Assembly (NCBI GenBank): GCA_001466705.2
Contig: LATX02000100.1
Span: 310,001-374,000 of the forward strand
Length of the DNA: 64,000 nt
Reading direction: 5' to 3'
From: Moniliophthora roreri
Taxonomy: Eukaryota > Basidiomycota > Agaricomycetes > Agaricales > Marasmiaceae
Part shown: positions 1 to 12,300 of the stretch, one piece after another
Layout of the letters: each line of letters opens with the position of its first letter
Numbering within the stretch: the first letter of the stretch is position 1
Translations under genes and position numbers: made by a program
Notes under the pieces: model-generated
The model's input: only the letters and a program-made list of their open reading frames with translations
Database searches by the model: none
Told to the model about the DNA's origin: nothing

Positions 1-622
1 GTGTCATTCATCATGCAGTCAATCCATCTTGCTGATTTTGTTCCTTGCACAGGGATAATGTTCAACCGTGAAACCAAACAGTTGGCATCATTCATCCATT
101 CGCTACCCGCGGGACCTCCCACTTCCTGTATTCGTTCATTCTCAGCCCGCAGAGCCGGCTGATTTCTGATTAACGGGCCTTTGGAGCCTATGTGTCCCCA
201 CTTGATGTCCAAGAGTCAGGATTCAGCCGAGTTCTGGGTCTCGTCCTCACGTATGTTGTTTTGTATTCCTATATCCCTTCTCTTCGCTTCGGAATACGTG
301 TCTGCTCACCATTTTTTTCGTTTGAGTACTCGCTTTCCTTTTCTAGGTTTGTTGGTTTTCTCTCTCGACAATTTGGATGGGTTACTTGATGATGTATCTA
401 TCTCTATATCTGCTACGCTTTCAATTAAGCCATGTTTTTGTTTAAATGAATGAAGGGATCATAGCATTTGCACTCAATAGGAAGGCAATTACAGATAATT
501 GAAAGGTTTGCAACTCAACAAGCTCAGCTACTTTTCCTTGCGGCTCTCCTCAGGTCGAAGACCGGACACCTTCGTAAAGTTTGCCATTGCATAATCCGCA
601 TTCGCCATCTACCCATCATCAG
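1..622. other. Non-coding left flank / 3' side of the SDR gene
   Basis: No convincing gene. Short open frames exist (for example around 181-453) but they show no domain, no codon logic and no intron-consistent continuation. The stretch just below 623 is probably the 3' UTR of the reverse-strand dehydrogenase. Confidence 0.5.
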
Positions 623-2041
623 TCAGTCAGCGAGAAACAAAGCACCGTAAACCACAACACTTACCCAATGCGCAAAATCCTGCAAATACGTAGGGAGATG
701 CCGCAGATACGGCGTCAAATGCGCATAAAATGGCATAAGTATATTTTGCGAGTGTTGGTCATCGAGGGCCTGGATGAGGGCCTTGACTACAGTGATGGGA
801 GCCAAAGACGGCACCAAGAATTTGTGATACCACCTGTTGGGGTAATCTATTTTTGAGAACAAAGGTGTGGCGATATGACCAGGGCATATGAGGGTAGTTC
901 TAACGCCCGGAGCCTTGTGAATTTTGTCCAATTCGTAGCGGAGAGCTTCGTGCATTATGTTCAAGGCAGCCTTTGAGGCGCAGTAATCGGCTGGAGAAAG
1001 AAGTAGGTTGATTACTGGCGAAATGGACAAGGTGAATAACAAACTCAGGTGGGCTACACCAGTATGAGACATGGTGGATGAAACCGTCACGACGTGTCCA
1101 GAGTTCTTCTTGATCATCTCGGGGAGGAATGCCTTGAGGGTGTAGTAGTGCGACAGAGTATTCACGCCGAAAGTTCTGTGCATGCTTTAGAGCAAGCGAC
1201 ACAACTAGGTGAATAGGTAGTACTCACTGTTGCACATCCGCGGCAGTAAGATCAGTAATGAGCTTTCCCTGCACGACTCCAGCGTTGTTGACAAGAACCG
1301 TGGGATGACCGATCTGTAATATGTGAGATGCAAGTATTGCAATACTGGTTGAAACAGCGAGTACCTCCTCAATAACCTTCTTTGAGACTGCTTCGACATC
1401 CTCCCATTTTGATATATCGCATTTGTAAAAGTTGATATTGTCTGTGGGCGTCGTGTCAGATATCGTAACAAAAAAAGAATCACCCAACATACAGTTTTCA
1501 GAAACGATTGGCTTAATGTCCAGTACCACAACAGTTACATTTCGCACCGCAAGTGTGTTGGCCAGCAACTCTCCGATGCCCGAGGATCCTAGTCTTTATT
1601 TCAGCTAATAATGAAACCATAAGAATGGAGCGACGCACCCCCAGTAATAATGACAATTTGCTCTCCCCAGTCAAATCGCTTTGGAGCAAATAGCAAGTTT
1701 CCCTGATTCCTCCACAGCCTTGAGCACCATTTCCCGAGCCCTAGGGGTGTCAGGCTTTGAATGACCGCTTGAATAATGACACGTACAGAAAATGCAAAGA
1801 GCCACGTAGTATGCTGAAGATAGCACGACAATTCGATCGGTGATCTTTGCACCCTGGAAAACGTAGAATACGGGAATGAAGAAGATGAAGAATGGACCTT
1901 TGACCGTGTAAGCTTCTTTCCAAGAAATAAAGGTTAAAGGAACGTACTGAAAGCCGTATGAGTTAGGACTTTGATGACGAGATCAATGTCTAGGGAGTCA
2001 AAGACGGGGGAAGGGTCTGCATTATGCTGGGATTGCTCCAT
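623..2041 (-). CDS. Short-chain dehydrogenase/reductase (SDR), RDH/DHRS-like, membrane-associated type
   Basis: NAD(P)(H)-dependent oxidoreductase of the classical SDR fold, about 360 aa after splicing. Start ATG at 2041-2039 (MEQSQHNADPS). A hydrophobic N-terminal stretch (PFFIFFIPVFYVF) suggests a membrane anchor. The cofactor-binding TGGSSGIGE motif is split by an intron near 1575-1630. NNAG lies near 1285, a VSS catalytic-serine region near 1085, and the YCASK active-site Tyr/Lys near 985. About six short introns restore a continuous frame. The order of motifs and the conserved stretch RNQGNLLFAPKRFDWG resemble the fungal relatives of retinol dehydrogenase 10 / 17-beta-HSD 11 (SDR16C), whose substrates are lipids, sterols or retinoid-like compounds. 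The actual substrate cannot be read from sequence. No frameshift or missing catalytic residue was seen. Confidence 0.85.
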
Positions 2042-2683
2042 GATGACTGGGAAGACCTATTATGAATTCCGAGAGAGAGGAAGAATAAATACCCAAATTT
2101 TTTCAAGGCTCTGCCTTATGAGTGTGAAGAACAGTTGAGTTGAGGCTTAGATGAAACTTGAAAGAGTTGTCCAAATATGTTCGATCAGGTGATGGCTGTA
2201 GCCGGCTGTACACGTCGATGATTCATTGATTGCCGAATCGCTCTGCAACTCGAACGTTGAACTTGCAAGCTGTAGAGATTGCAACCTGAAATAACCTAGT
2301 GCACTATCTTTCACCAAGGATTACAGGGAAGCTTTGGTGCTGATAAAGGGAAACTGGCAGGCAACTAGGACCGGCCCAGAGGCTTCGAGAATTCCGCGCT
2401 TCCCTGTGCTCAGTTTTTACAGGAATCTGGAGCTACTGGGACGAAATCGTGGTCTTTCAGGCAGTTTTAGTCTCAAATGCGGAAGCGAGGATGCTCAAAG
2501 TCGAAATTTAGCACGTCAAAAGGTTTTGACACCTTCGAATTCGCATTTTGTGACTTGTGCCACTCCTCTTGAGCGTCACGGCCATCTCTTTCCTCTTGAC
2601 CACTACCATCCACCATCTCAGGTCTCTATCGATGGTAACACGTGTCACTCCTCTGACTGTATCGCTGCTCCAATAGTTAAGCA
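2042..2683. promoter_or_regulatory. Divergent intergenic region between the SDR gene and the disordered-protein gene
   Basis: About 640 bp separating two head-to-head genes, so both promoters must lie here. No clear TATA box was found close to either start. An open frame from 2334 ends beyond the next start codon and looks like leader sequence rather than a gene. Confidence 0.4.
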
Positions 2684-5600
2684 ATGGGTAACCTGAGGTT
2701 GCGAAATGATCTCTCAAACCATTCTTCACCTGCTTTGCTTGATGAAGAGGGATCTGACGACGCATTCGAAGAGGACGATGTGATAACTCGTTCTTACTTT
2801 GCGTCTGTCGACCACGATAGTGTTAAAGAAACTGAATTGTCGTCGGTAGGTTCAAACTAAACTCTGGTCGGATCACTTCGTTAACGGATATGACTAGGAT
2901 ATGAAGGCCACATCGGCGCACACGAGCGTCGAAAAGGACGTCGCAACGTTTTCAGTATGTTCTTACACCTATTCTTCTACACCCGAGCTTATAATACCTT
3001 CAAGTTTGTATCCGGAAATGGCTCCGTCCTCGCGAAGGATGACTCCGATAGCTCTGCAGATTCCATTAACGTATCACTTCCTCTATCTGATTCCATTATC
3101 CCGGAGACTTTCGACAGCTCCAACGAACTAACGCACAATGATCTAACAAATCTAACAAACTCCAAGAACGAGGTTTCGTCTAGTCCTACGATGGTATGCA
3201 CGGGCATATTCTCTTGAAAAGATCACGCGTTCTCATTAACATTGCAGATGATCCTTTCTGATGCCCTGTCTCGAATCAGCCTTGCCGAAGGTGAAGCTCG
3301 ACCTACTTCGCGAAGCAATTCAAAGAGCGCCGAATTTACTAGCTCGACTTCTTCGGATCAGAAATTGAGTGGATTGTCCGTTGTCACCTACGCTGACGCA
3401 AGAAACGTACGTTCTCGTCTTCTCACCGTCGATCCATCTCTCATCTCTGTAACAGGTTGCTCATAGGTATCCAGAGTTGGCCGCCACTGTTCTCAGTCGT
3501 CCATTGCCTGACCATACCACCTCTGCAACCAATATTTCATCTACAAAGGTTTCTCAATCGCCCACCGAGGTACCTGAAAACCCGATTCTCGCAGTTGACG
3601 CAGAATTGCCTGTTGCTATCCAAAAACTTCCCACAACATCGAACTATTCCAATGCCGGTGAAGGTCGTCGTGATCGGACCGGCAATAAACCTACCCGTCG
3701 TTCTTCTCGCCGACGTAGAAAGCGTGCATCAGGCAAAGGCAAGGCTTCTGATGATGGCATGAGCACAGAGGGCTCCAGTTGTGGGAAAAGGCGTCACGGC
3801 AAAACTTCTCGCTGCGCCTCGGCTGCGACATCGCGGCCGCATACACCTGCTCCCAGCCAAGGATTGAGCAGCAGTCGGTGGGCAGCACGTCCTTCCGGTA
3901 ATGTGGCGGAAGGTGGTCCTTGTTCTGTTGTTGAGGACAAGGACAACACAGGACAGGCTGATCGAAAACTGCATTGTCGTTCATCGTCTTCGTTGAAGGA
4001 AGATGTACTTCGTTCAGCTATAGCGCATCCCACTTTTACCGAACTTCTTGATTCTTCTCATGTTGCAACCGAGTCGCTACCCATTCATCCGACCCCACAT
4101 AAAACTTTCGACGATGCCACCAACGCCCTTCCTCACGAACGTCACGTCGCTGCCAAACAATGCATGGTTTCGCCTTCACCGGTTTCTGCTGTCGATCGTC
4201 TTCATCGGAATGAATCCATCAGTGAAGTACCCACTCACAGTGCGAAATTGATGGGGACAACTACAGCGCAGGACGCCGAATACCATCGTGTGTCTAGTCG
4301 TGATCCCGTTATACGGGAATCCGGAGATACTTTGCCTACTGCTTCACAGCTTCAGGAGATGCTGCGCAGAAATCTGGATTATGTCGTACCTAGTGACAAT
4401 GTCACATACAATCAAGGAGCTATACCGAAACCAGTCTACAATTCTCAACAGCAATTCCCGCCTCCTTTCATTTCGAGTCATACTCCAGGATTCGGAAGCG
4501 TCCAATCTACGCATGCTCACTCTCGTGCTACTGCGGAAGCGGTGCGTTTCAGCGGACATCATGCTCGTAGCTTTTCAGCTGGTTATTCATCCAGAAAACC
4601 AGGAATGGATGTTGATCACCTGAACGGCGTTAATACCTCTGCCCCTACAATAGTGAGCTCGAGCGCAGATCCATTGATGATTTTCTGGCAGCGCATTCAT
4701 GATACGTGGGGTGAACTTCCAGGCCAGCAAAGTTTACCTCCGCTGTACCTTCATGAAACCACCTCAGGAATCAATCCCCATCCTTCGCACCCTCAACCCC
4801 GAACTCCTGTACATTCTTACCCTACCGTGCCTCACACAGTCGAGCTACCTCCTCAGCCGACCATGCATATGCAAGATGGCTGGCTCATTCCGCCTCAGTA
4901 CGTCCCGGGACCGCGATCCCGGGCTCTCAGGCATACTCCGTCGCAAATCATCCATCGCCAGCCTTCTGTGCAGTTCGATACTCGGATGACTATGGGCCAG
5001 AAGGAAGTCCGACGCACAGCTTCGATATCTGTTCTTCCTCATCTTCAGCACGGGATATCCAGCCCGACACCTTTCGTCACATCCACAGGCGGGAGGATCG
5101 TCAACTCCAACATATTGCCGCTACCTCACAACCCAGGGCTTCGTATTCCCTTTAGTGCGAGCTCAGAAGCTGGCTTCCACAACAACCCGCCTCCACCCCA
5201 AATCATGGCCATTCCTGACACTGCAAATGCTACACTTTGTCGAGATAACGTGTCATCGTCCCTGCTCAATGAGCAGTCAAAAGAAAGTTCGACTATTCAT
5301 CGCAAGGCTTCACCTGGGGCCCAAATTTCCCAGATTTCGCAGACTGAGGATGCGTCTGAGAATATAACGCCAGCGGTGGATAACGAAACCCGTTCCGACT
5401 CCCCCCGTTCCTCGTTCTCATCCAGGCGGCCCTCACGTTCCGCTTTCGAGCGACCGCTTGTACGCATTAAACCAGAGGAAGTGCTGTCTTGGAGAACACC
5501 TCGGACCGTCTCAGGATCATCAGCTATCAGGCATGGCCACCAAAAGTATGTGCCGCCACCTGTAGCCCAGGCAAAAGGTCTTACAGCCAAAGACTCGTCG

Positions 5601-5801
5601 CCCAAAGGACGAAATTCGCTGAGAAATGGTCCGCCGCGCGTGGATACATCCCGTGCTATAAGATCAGAGGACTTGGGTAATCTACCAGGATACGAACAGG
5701 AGAAGGAGAACATCACGAAAGGGGTCACTGCGCCGAACGAGTCACAGTCAGCCGTCGAAGCCCCCACTAACACTAATCAAGGCGCTCTCACCACATTTTG
5801 A
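2684..5801 (+). CDS. Large Ser/Pro-rich disordered protein, unknown function
   Basis: Five exons: 2684-2845, 2898-2954, 3005-3193, 3248-3406 and 3456-5801. All introns are phase 0 with GT..AG ends, giving about 970 aa. The start ATG opens MGNLRLRNDLSNHSS. The N-terminus is acidic (LDEEGSDDAFEEDDV). It is followed by a basic patch (RRSSRRRRKRASGKGK), possibly a nuclear localisation signal, long Ser/Pro/His-rich low-complexity sequence, and a C-terminal segment rich in SR and RRPSR. Two short runs look more ordered: LQEMLRRNLDYVVPS and MIFWQRIHDTWGELPG. I do not recognise a family. Composition suggests a mainly unstructured nuclear or scaffold protein restricted to fungi; this is inference. The consistent splicing and 2.3 kb open last exon make it a real gene. 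Confidence 0.7.
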
Positions 5802-6134
5802 ATGTCTACCTCTCTTGTTCCCTTTTACATATCATGGACTTTGACTTTCAGCATAATACTCACTGACATTTTTGCACTTCATTTACACGCACGCAATGTC
5901 CAGAGAAAGCATCAATCATAGTAGCATACATAGCATACAGTAGAGCAGCATCTTTCCAGTATCGTGCACTCATTCGAGTTTTCGTAGCCATCAAATCAGA
6001 AGACGCCCTTCAGTGACGAATTACGATGCAGAAGTACAGTCTCTCGAATGTACATCTGAGGGCCAGCAGGGTCAGAGTGTGCTCGCATGCGCCCGTGGAC
6101 CCTCCATCATTTCAATGTCGAGAGATACTAGCAT
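5802..6134. other. 3' flank, no gene seen
   Basis: Likely 3' UTR and terminator of the forward gene ending at 5801. An open frame from 6026 runs over the far side but has no recognisable features. Confidence 0.4.
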
Positions 6135-6531
6135 TCAACGCCAAGACGCTATCACCAATACACAATTTTCCAAATCCTCGACACTTGCATACCGCTTTCT
6201 CACCCTATGATCAACCTTCACTTGCGCCAGTTCCTCAACCAGAACCCCCCAAAAACTTAATTTTGGACACAAGCTCCCAAGAAGAAGAAGAATGGAATCG
6301 ACTGCGATCCTCGACCGGCCTGAAAGCTGAAGTTCTAACATCGCTCGAATGTTGCCATAATTTAAGAAGGTCACTATGAGCGCCTTCAACGAAGTCGCCT
6401 TGGAGGATCGGCCTAACATAGGTTTTACTGGTCGTAGCCTCGTTCAAGCTGCGCCCACTTGTGCGAACAATTGGGCGCCTTTGAACGGTTAGCCGGACCG
6501 ATGCCTTTTTCTGTTGTCTCGTTGCATCCAT
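6135..6531 (-). CDS. Possible small hypothetical protein, divergent from the RING gene
   Basis: On the reverse strand an ATG at 6531 (MDATRQQKKASVRL) opens a 98-codon frame. A weak intron (GTTTTT..TAG, about 6207-6258) would join it to a second frame ending in CVLVIASWR at 6135, giving about 115 aa. The protein would be basic and Ser-rich with no domain I know. It sits 85 bp from the start of the RING-finger gene, head to head, which fits a bidirectional promoter. Other readings: the unspliced 98-codon ORF, or merely the leader of something else. Low confidence. Confidence 0.3.
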
Positions 6532-6616
6532 TCGAGCAGCATTGAATCCAACGAATTTCTACCACCCCAGTTTTCTTGAAATCCAGCCCAGAAATTAAAA
6601 AGTAATTTTGGAGAGG

Positions 6617-7864
6617 ATGTCGAGGAAAATGAGCAAGGGAAAGGAAAAGGCAAGCGTAAAGTGAGCCGTCAAATTGTTGTCGAGCTTTCCTTTTCTCATC
6701 CATCACCCCCAGACGGTCACGTTCTCCTAGTCCCAGTGCTACGCCAGAACTTGTAATCAAACGATGTACGCTTCATTTCAAGTCTGCAAATCTAATTTTA
6801 CTCTCTGACACCAAGTAGCAAGAAGTAAAGCAGAAACACGCGATTGCCCCATATGCCATGAACCCATTCCCCTCCGTCTCCTCGCCAAGCACGCTGAACT
6901 CGAATCATCTCGAGTTCAGGATATCATAGATTCGGTCGGTGACCTCGACCCTTTCCAGGATGAATTCGAAGAGGGCCCTTCGACTACGACCAGGAGAAGC
7001 GCGACAAAAGCCCGTAGAAGCATTCTGCAGACAACGCATCCGATAGTAGCGAGTAGGACACCCGTTTTACAGACTATCGCGGCTGTGAAAAGGAACAGGA
7101 AGTCTAGGCACGCAAGGCTGAGGGATATGACTAAGGAGGATGAGGATTATCCCATTTCGTCGACAAGGGCAGAAGACGGAAGGAATGAGGTAGTGTGTCC
7201 TGTGTGTCTGAACATTGTGTACGGTGATCAGGATGTTCTTGATGCTCATGTCGATGCGTGCTTGGCTCATGAGGCGAGGTTGGAGCAGGAGCGCCAGACT
7301 ATAGCCCAGATTCAAGCCCAGGCCGAGGAAGAGGAGATAATGGTTGATATAGACGGGGACCCAGTCGGAGGGTACATCGGCGATGTCAGAGGCACAGGCT
7401 TTCATACACGCAACCCAGACTCTCAGGATGTCGACGACGAGGTGGATGTAGATGGGGACGATGCGGTCTTGTACGGTGTTAGTCAGTTCACCGAGACCGA
7501 TGTTCTGCCTCTAAATCCCGAACCTACGTCGTCGCCTTCACAACGTCCCGTGCCTCTACCCTTACCTCCACCTGCACATAGCGACATTGGTATAGACTTG
7601 GATGCAGTCATAATCCAAGCCAAATCTACTTCGCAAGATCCACAACGCCTCATCAACGCGTTGGAAAGCAAGATTCGTCAACTCAAGTCTACAAGGCTCT
7701 CATGTCGGATTTGTATAGATCCCTACGTTGAACCTACGGTGTCGACGGGGTGCTGGCATACGTGCTGCAGGGAATGCTGGTTGAGGTGTTTAGGCAGCAC
7801 AAAGCTTTGTCCGATATGTAAGAGAATTACAGCCCCGACAGATTTGAGGAGGGTGTATCTATGA
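6617..7864 (+). CDS. RING-type E3 ubiquitin ligase, RNF220-like
   Basis: Three exons, 6617-6660, 6713-6765 and 6819-7864, give about 380 aa. The N-terminus is a short basic/SP-rich leader. It is followed by two zinc-finger-like motifs: CPICHEPIPLRLLAKH (about residue 40) and CPVCLNIVYG..HVDAC (about residue 165). The middle is acidic with a Q-rich helix. The extreme C-terminus is a RING of the form CRIC..CWHTCCRECW..CPICKRITAP that ends directly in DLRRVYL. That RING with its terminal DLRR[IV]YL tail is the signature of animal RNF220, an E3 that ubiquitinates transcription cofactors such as Sin3B. The ring cysteines and histidine all appear present, so it should bind an E2. Its fungal substrate is unknown. 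The start was chosen because the next in-frame ATG lies only four codons later. Confidence 0.82.
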
Positions 7865-8344
7865 CTTTTCAAGTATTATACTGTATGTATGTATATAGCG
7901 TCTGTAACGATAATGATGCGCCTCCAGGAAGAACGACACGGTTACATTGGTTTCTCCATGTTTCACTCGAGCTCCCACCACAACTCGAATAGCTCTGCAT
8001 CTTACCATATACCAGAAGTTCTAAGGGTCGATGTGAGTGAAATGTGTGATAAACCCCTCATTGTTCCAGGCAGGATTCAAATATAAACACTATTCTGTGC
8101 GACAGATGTCAGAACACTTTCGTGCCAGAATCTATCAATCATCTTGTTCCAAGTAACGTTCTTCGTTCGCAGCGCGCACCCAACGATTTCAAGTTCATCC
8201 ACTGAACGAACTGGTTCATTGAACTCGAGGAACTAGAAGTTGAACGTTACAACCCGGAGATCACACGACAACATGAAACTGCGCAAACTCAAAATCGAGA
8301 GGTCTGCCCCACCTGCAGAGTCGAGCAGAGTCGTAGCTGGCTGG
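7865..8344. other. Intergenic stretch, no intact gene
   Basis: About 480 bp after the RING gene. Nothing convincing on either strand; the right end grades into the F-box-like relic. Confidence 0.4.
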
Positions 8345-9185
8345 CTCCCATAAGAACTTAGAAGACTCCCCATCGAATTCCTCGAGGCAGCTCTCTCGGA
8401 AATAGCCAGCACGTCGAGCATTGCATTATGAATGACTTCTGGCGGCGCCACTGGGAATACCCGAGTGACCCTGAATACGAAGGCGAGGACGCGAAGGACG
8501 TATATTATGACAGATACCTTGCTCCTTACGGGCTTAAAGCCTTCTCGAACCTTGTATGGGGACAGTCCGCTCAAATAGAGCATCTGGAACTTGGAATCAG
8601 TACAGACGAGGTTATCCTTAATACTGGAAAGCTTGTATTTCGCTTATGGGGCTTTCCGCTTCTCCATTCCTTCAGCTTCGACGGCATCTTGTCGGAGTCA
8701 AAATGATTCGTTCTACGAAATAGCGTGTTTGAAGCACCTTTGCTATGTATCACAGTGACACGTTGCGCGGCGCGCCTGTCGAGCCGCTATCAGAAATAGA
8801 ATACCTCACCTACCCCAGGTTTTCGTATTCCAGTGGTGTATGGGTTCTAAATGTCGCTACAGGGCCCAGATCTGATAGTGCCGCTGAGCGAATCATCTCA
8901 TCATTCGTTCATTCCCTGTCTTTACCGCCCCTTTCTAATTTCATCGACTACGTTTCCCTCCCTGCCATCCGGAATCTCGAAATGAAAGGTCGCACCCTTT
9001 CGATATTCGACCAACCGGCAACATCTTGGCCTCCGGCTTTCCCGACCGAGATGATACGTCGTTTATCGTCTCAATTGAACACGCTGACGGTGAAGCGCTA
9101 CTCCTCGTACAGTTTCGACGTCAGGCTGTTCTCGGTGTTACTGAGACTTTCTCCCGACTTGAGGACGCTTACGCTTGGCGGGTGA
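8345..9185 (+). pseudogene. Decayed F-box/LRR-like gene
   Basis: Forward-strand pieces resemble the lineage-expanded agaric F-box-like proteins but lie in different frames. An RRLPIEFLEAALSEIAS piece near 8350-8400, similar to the first helix of an F-box, runs into a stop. A second frame (8428-8706) carries leucine-rich text such as QIEHLELGISTDEVIL and LLHSFSFDG, then stops. A third (to 9185) ends with SPDLRTLTLGG, where an intact protein would continue with more repeats. No set of canonical introns joined the pieces convincingly. F-box proteins recruit substrates to SCF ubiquitin ligases; this copy is probably dead. It could instead be an intact gene with introns I mis-read. Confidence 0.42.
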
Positions 9186-9363
9186 TGTGGGTGGTGTCAA
9201 ATTTGGGATGTATCTTCGACGATTGAGGATATATGTCCTAACTTGTCATATAATCCGTGTTAGCAAAAGGGATGTCAACATAGTGAAGGACTTGGAAGGA
9301 GAAGTGGGATTTATGTTCCTTTAACACTAAAAGTACAATATTGTTGCTTGTCTTTTTCGTTAC

Positions 9364-12300
9364 CTAGAGACCCGTCCAAGTTAACGTATCCTTCAGTTCA
9401 ACCTCTGTTCTAAGTCTGATATCTTCTGAAGATGCGCCTGCCAACACACCAAACTTGCCTCGTTCTGCCACCCATGATCCCCTTCTCTCATCATAAAATC
9501 CAAGGGCATCTCTGTCTAATTCCACCTTCACTTCTTTCGTCTCTCCAGCTTTCAAAGAGACCTTTTTAAAGCCTCTCAGCTCTTGCTTTGCACGTGCTAA
9601 TGACGACTCGGGATCAGAGATGTAAATTTGAACAACTTCCCGACCGTTAATCTGCCCAACATTCTTAACCTTGAGCGCGACAGTAAAACTGCCATCAGAG
9701 GAGATGGGTGTGCTCTGCAGGTCAGAGTACTCAAATTGCGTGTAGGACAAGCCAAAGCCAAAGGGGAAGGCAGGAGCTATGGATTTAATTTGATAACCTC
9801 GGTAGCCGACGAAAACGCCCTTTGTAACGACATCAGCTTTGAGCAGATCGAGAGGCGACGACTACGAACCTCGTTATATAGGACTTTGCCATGGTCTTGT
9901 GTTTTATTTCCATACGACGGATATGCGGGGCAATCCGCCAGTCGCTTGCTGTTCCGTCCACCAATCAACCAGTGCATTCGCTTCAGGAGAAGTTCACGCA
10001 CGGAAACGTCAATGACAGCTTCGCAGAAGGGTTCACTTTTCCAAACAACACGTCAGCTACACCATTTCCTAGCTCGTTGCCGCCAAAGAACGCCTGGTTG
10101 ATCGATTAATACTAGCTTTCAATGTGAGGAGAGGTATGCGAACCTGTAATACCGTGCTTGCTTCATCTGCCCAAGGCAATTCTACGGCAGAGCCCGACTG
10201 GTTGACCACGACTGTCTGAGGATTGGCTGCGAGTACTTCGGTTACGAGACGGTTGGTGAGACCAGGTAGTCTGCGTAGTGATAAACAACGGAATTGCTGG
10301 TAATTAGTAAAAATCGCACGAAAGATCTTCCCGGTCGTAGTTTTCACTTTCCCATCTAGAAAATCGCGTTGAGCAAGTCGTATAAAATGATTCATATGCA
10401 ATTCACTCATGATTCAAACCGACAACCAAGATTGCGACTTGAAGTTTGAGTTAGTAGTAATGGTTTGAAGGGTTTTGCACGACGGTGTGTAACGCACCAT
10501 CTGACTCTTTTGCGAGCTTCACTGCATCCTTGATGGCTTGCTCAGGCTCCATAACCTTCATTGCACCGAGCCTGAAACCACCCCATGCAGGAATGATAGG
10601 AATCTGAGCCATGAACTCGAGATTGCTGATACGAATCTCCAAGCTATACTTCTGGCCCTTCTGCATATCCTTGACGATACCACATAATTCTGCCGTACCC
10701 ACACCAATGAGATGGTTGCCCTTTGGAGGGTCGTTGGATAAGTCAATTGCTAGCTTTCCGTCGATGAAAACGTTTCCGAGACCTGACACGGAGACGCCAA
10801 ATATCCAGTCTCCAGATTCGTCTGGTATGAACGTGGTTGTGTACTGTAGAGAATGAGTAGTCGAACATGCAGGAATAAAGGGCAAACAAACCCTGAAATA
10901 GCAGTTGTAATCGACTTTGTTTGCATTCTATTACGATATTTCGAATCAATGAGAGGTTGCAAAATGAATGAAAAACAGACAACCCACAACTCCATCAAGT
11001 AATATGCAGTTCGTAGATTTGGTCGTTGTACTCCATACTACTCCTTCATTCAGATTCCCGATATCAGCCTTCGTGCTCAAGAAGTCTTCGGAGGGTTTCT
11101 CGTTCCAAAACTCAAGAACGCCGCCGGGCTGACCACCGTGCTGGAAAACTACGTCCTCCGCCAAGGGCAGCATCTTATGCGACGTAGCTCCAATAGTGTA
11201 CTGCACGTCTGCATCAATCTCCTTGGCGGCAGCAGTGATACCCTGCAAAAGTGTAACTTTCCATGATTCAAGCAGTCTAGCCGAACCACCTCCGGAGGTG
11301 AATGCAGTTTTGGCGTTGGGGCCTATGACAGCAATCTTTTTTATGTTCGAGGAGGATGTAAGTGGTAGTAAGTTCTTGGTATTCTTGAGTAAAACGACGG
11401 AATCGGCAGCGGTGGTGCGGAGCAATTGGCGAAGCTCGGGTGTGTCAACGGGTTTTTCGGGTGCTCCAAAAGGGATGCCGGATGCGAATGCTTTCTCGAG
11501 AAGTTCGAGAATCTAAAGAGTCAACGGGTCACTCAATGAGCGAATGTATAAAATACATAGCACGCACCTTTCGCACACGGTCATCAATATCACTCGGAAA
11601 GAGCTTTTGGGCGGCGAGAGCCCTCATGACCGCATTTCCACGCATTACGGTGGGACCTCTTTGAATTAGCGGTCGGAGTGAGGAATTATTAGCAAAAGAT
11701 TGGCAACTGAGGGACATACGGCATCTCCAGATCAAGTCCAGCTCTTATACTCTCGGCTGTACTATAAACACCAATCCAGTCACTCATGATCATTCCTATT
11801 CAATGTCAGTATGCCGTCCAAAATGACTGGCAATACTTGTACCTTTGTATCCCCATTCCTATTGAACAAAGTCTTTAAATGTACAACGTAAAAAAAAAAA
11901 AATCGAAGTGTGACTTACCTTTCTCAGAATATCATCCAATAACCATTTATTCTCCGAAACGTGAAGACCGTTGACACGATTGTATGAAGACATTAAGGCC
12001 CATGGATTTGATTCGCGAATGGCAATTTGGAAGGGCTTGAGGTAGATTTCCCTGAGTGCGCGCTCGCTGACTTCGCCTGTGATCAAGAACCGTGAGGGCC
12101 AGAACCAACGAAAGCAACTTGACACGTACTGCTCACGGAAAACCTCTCAAATTCCTGATCATTGGCGACGTAGTGCTTGAGGGTAGCAGCGACGCCTTTG
12201 GACTGTAAACCGTTGATGTACGCCGCGGCGATTGATCCATTCAATACCGGATCCTCGGAGAATGATTCGAAAGATCGACCACCAAGTGGAGATCGTTGAG

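Noticed and set aside
181..453. 90-codon forward frame at the left edge
   Set aside because: Overlapped by another frame, Ser/Phe-rich without domain or splice context.
5297..5773. 158-codon reverse frame inside the disordered-protein gene
   Set aside because: Overlaps a coding exon fully and has no motif; shadow of the forward frame.
10080..10440. Apparent break of the GH3 gene between the PA14 and C-terminal parts
   Set aside because: Three canonical short introns restore [18 protein letters not shown] and the following [17 protein letters not shown].
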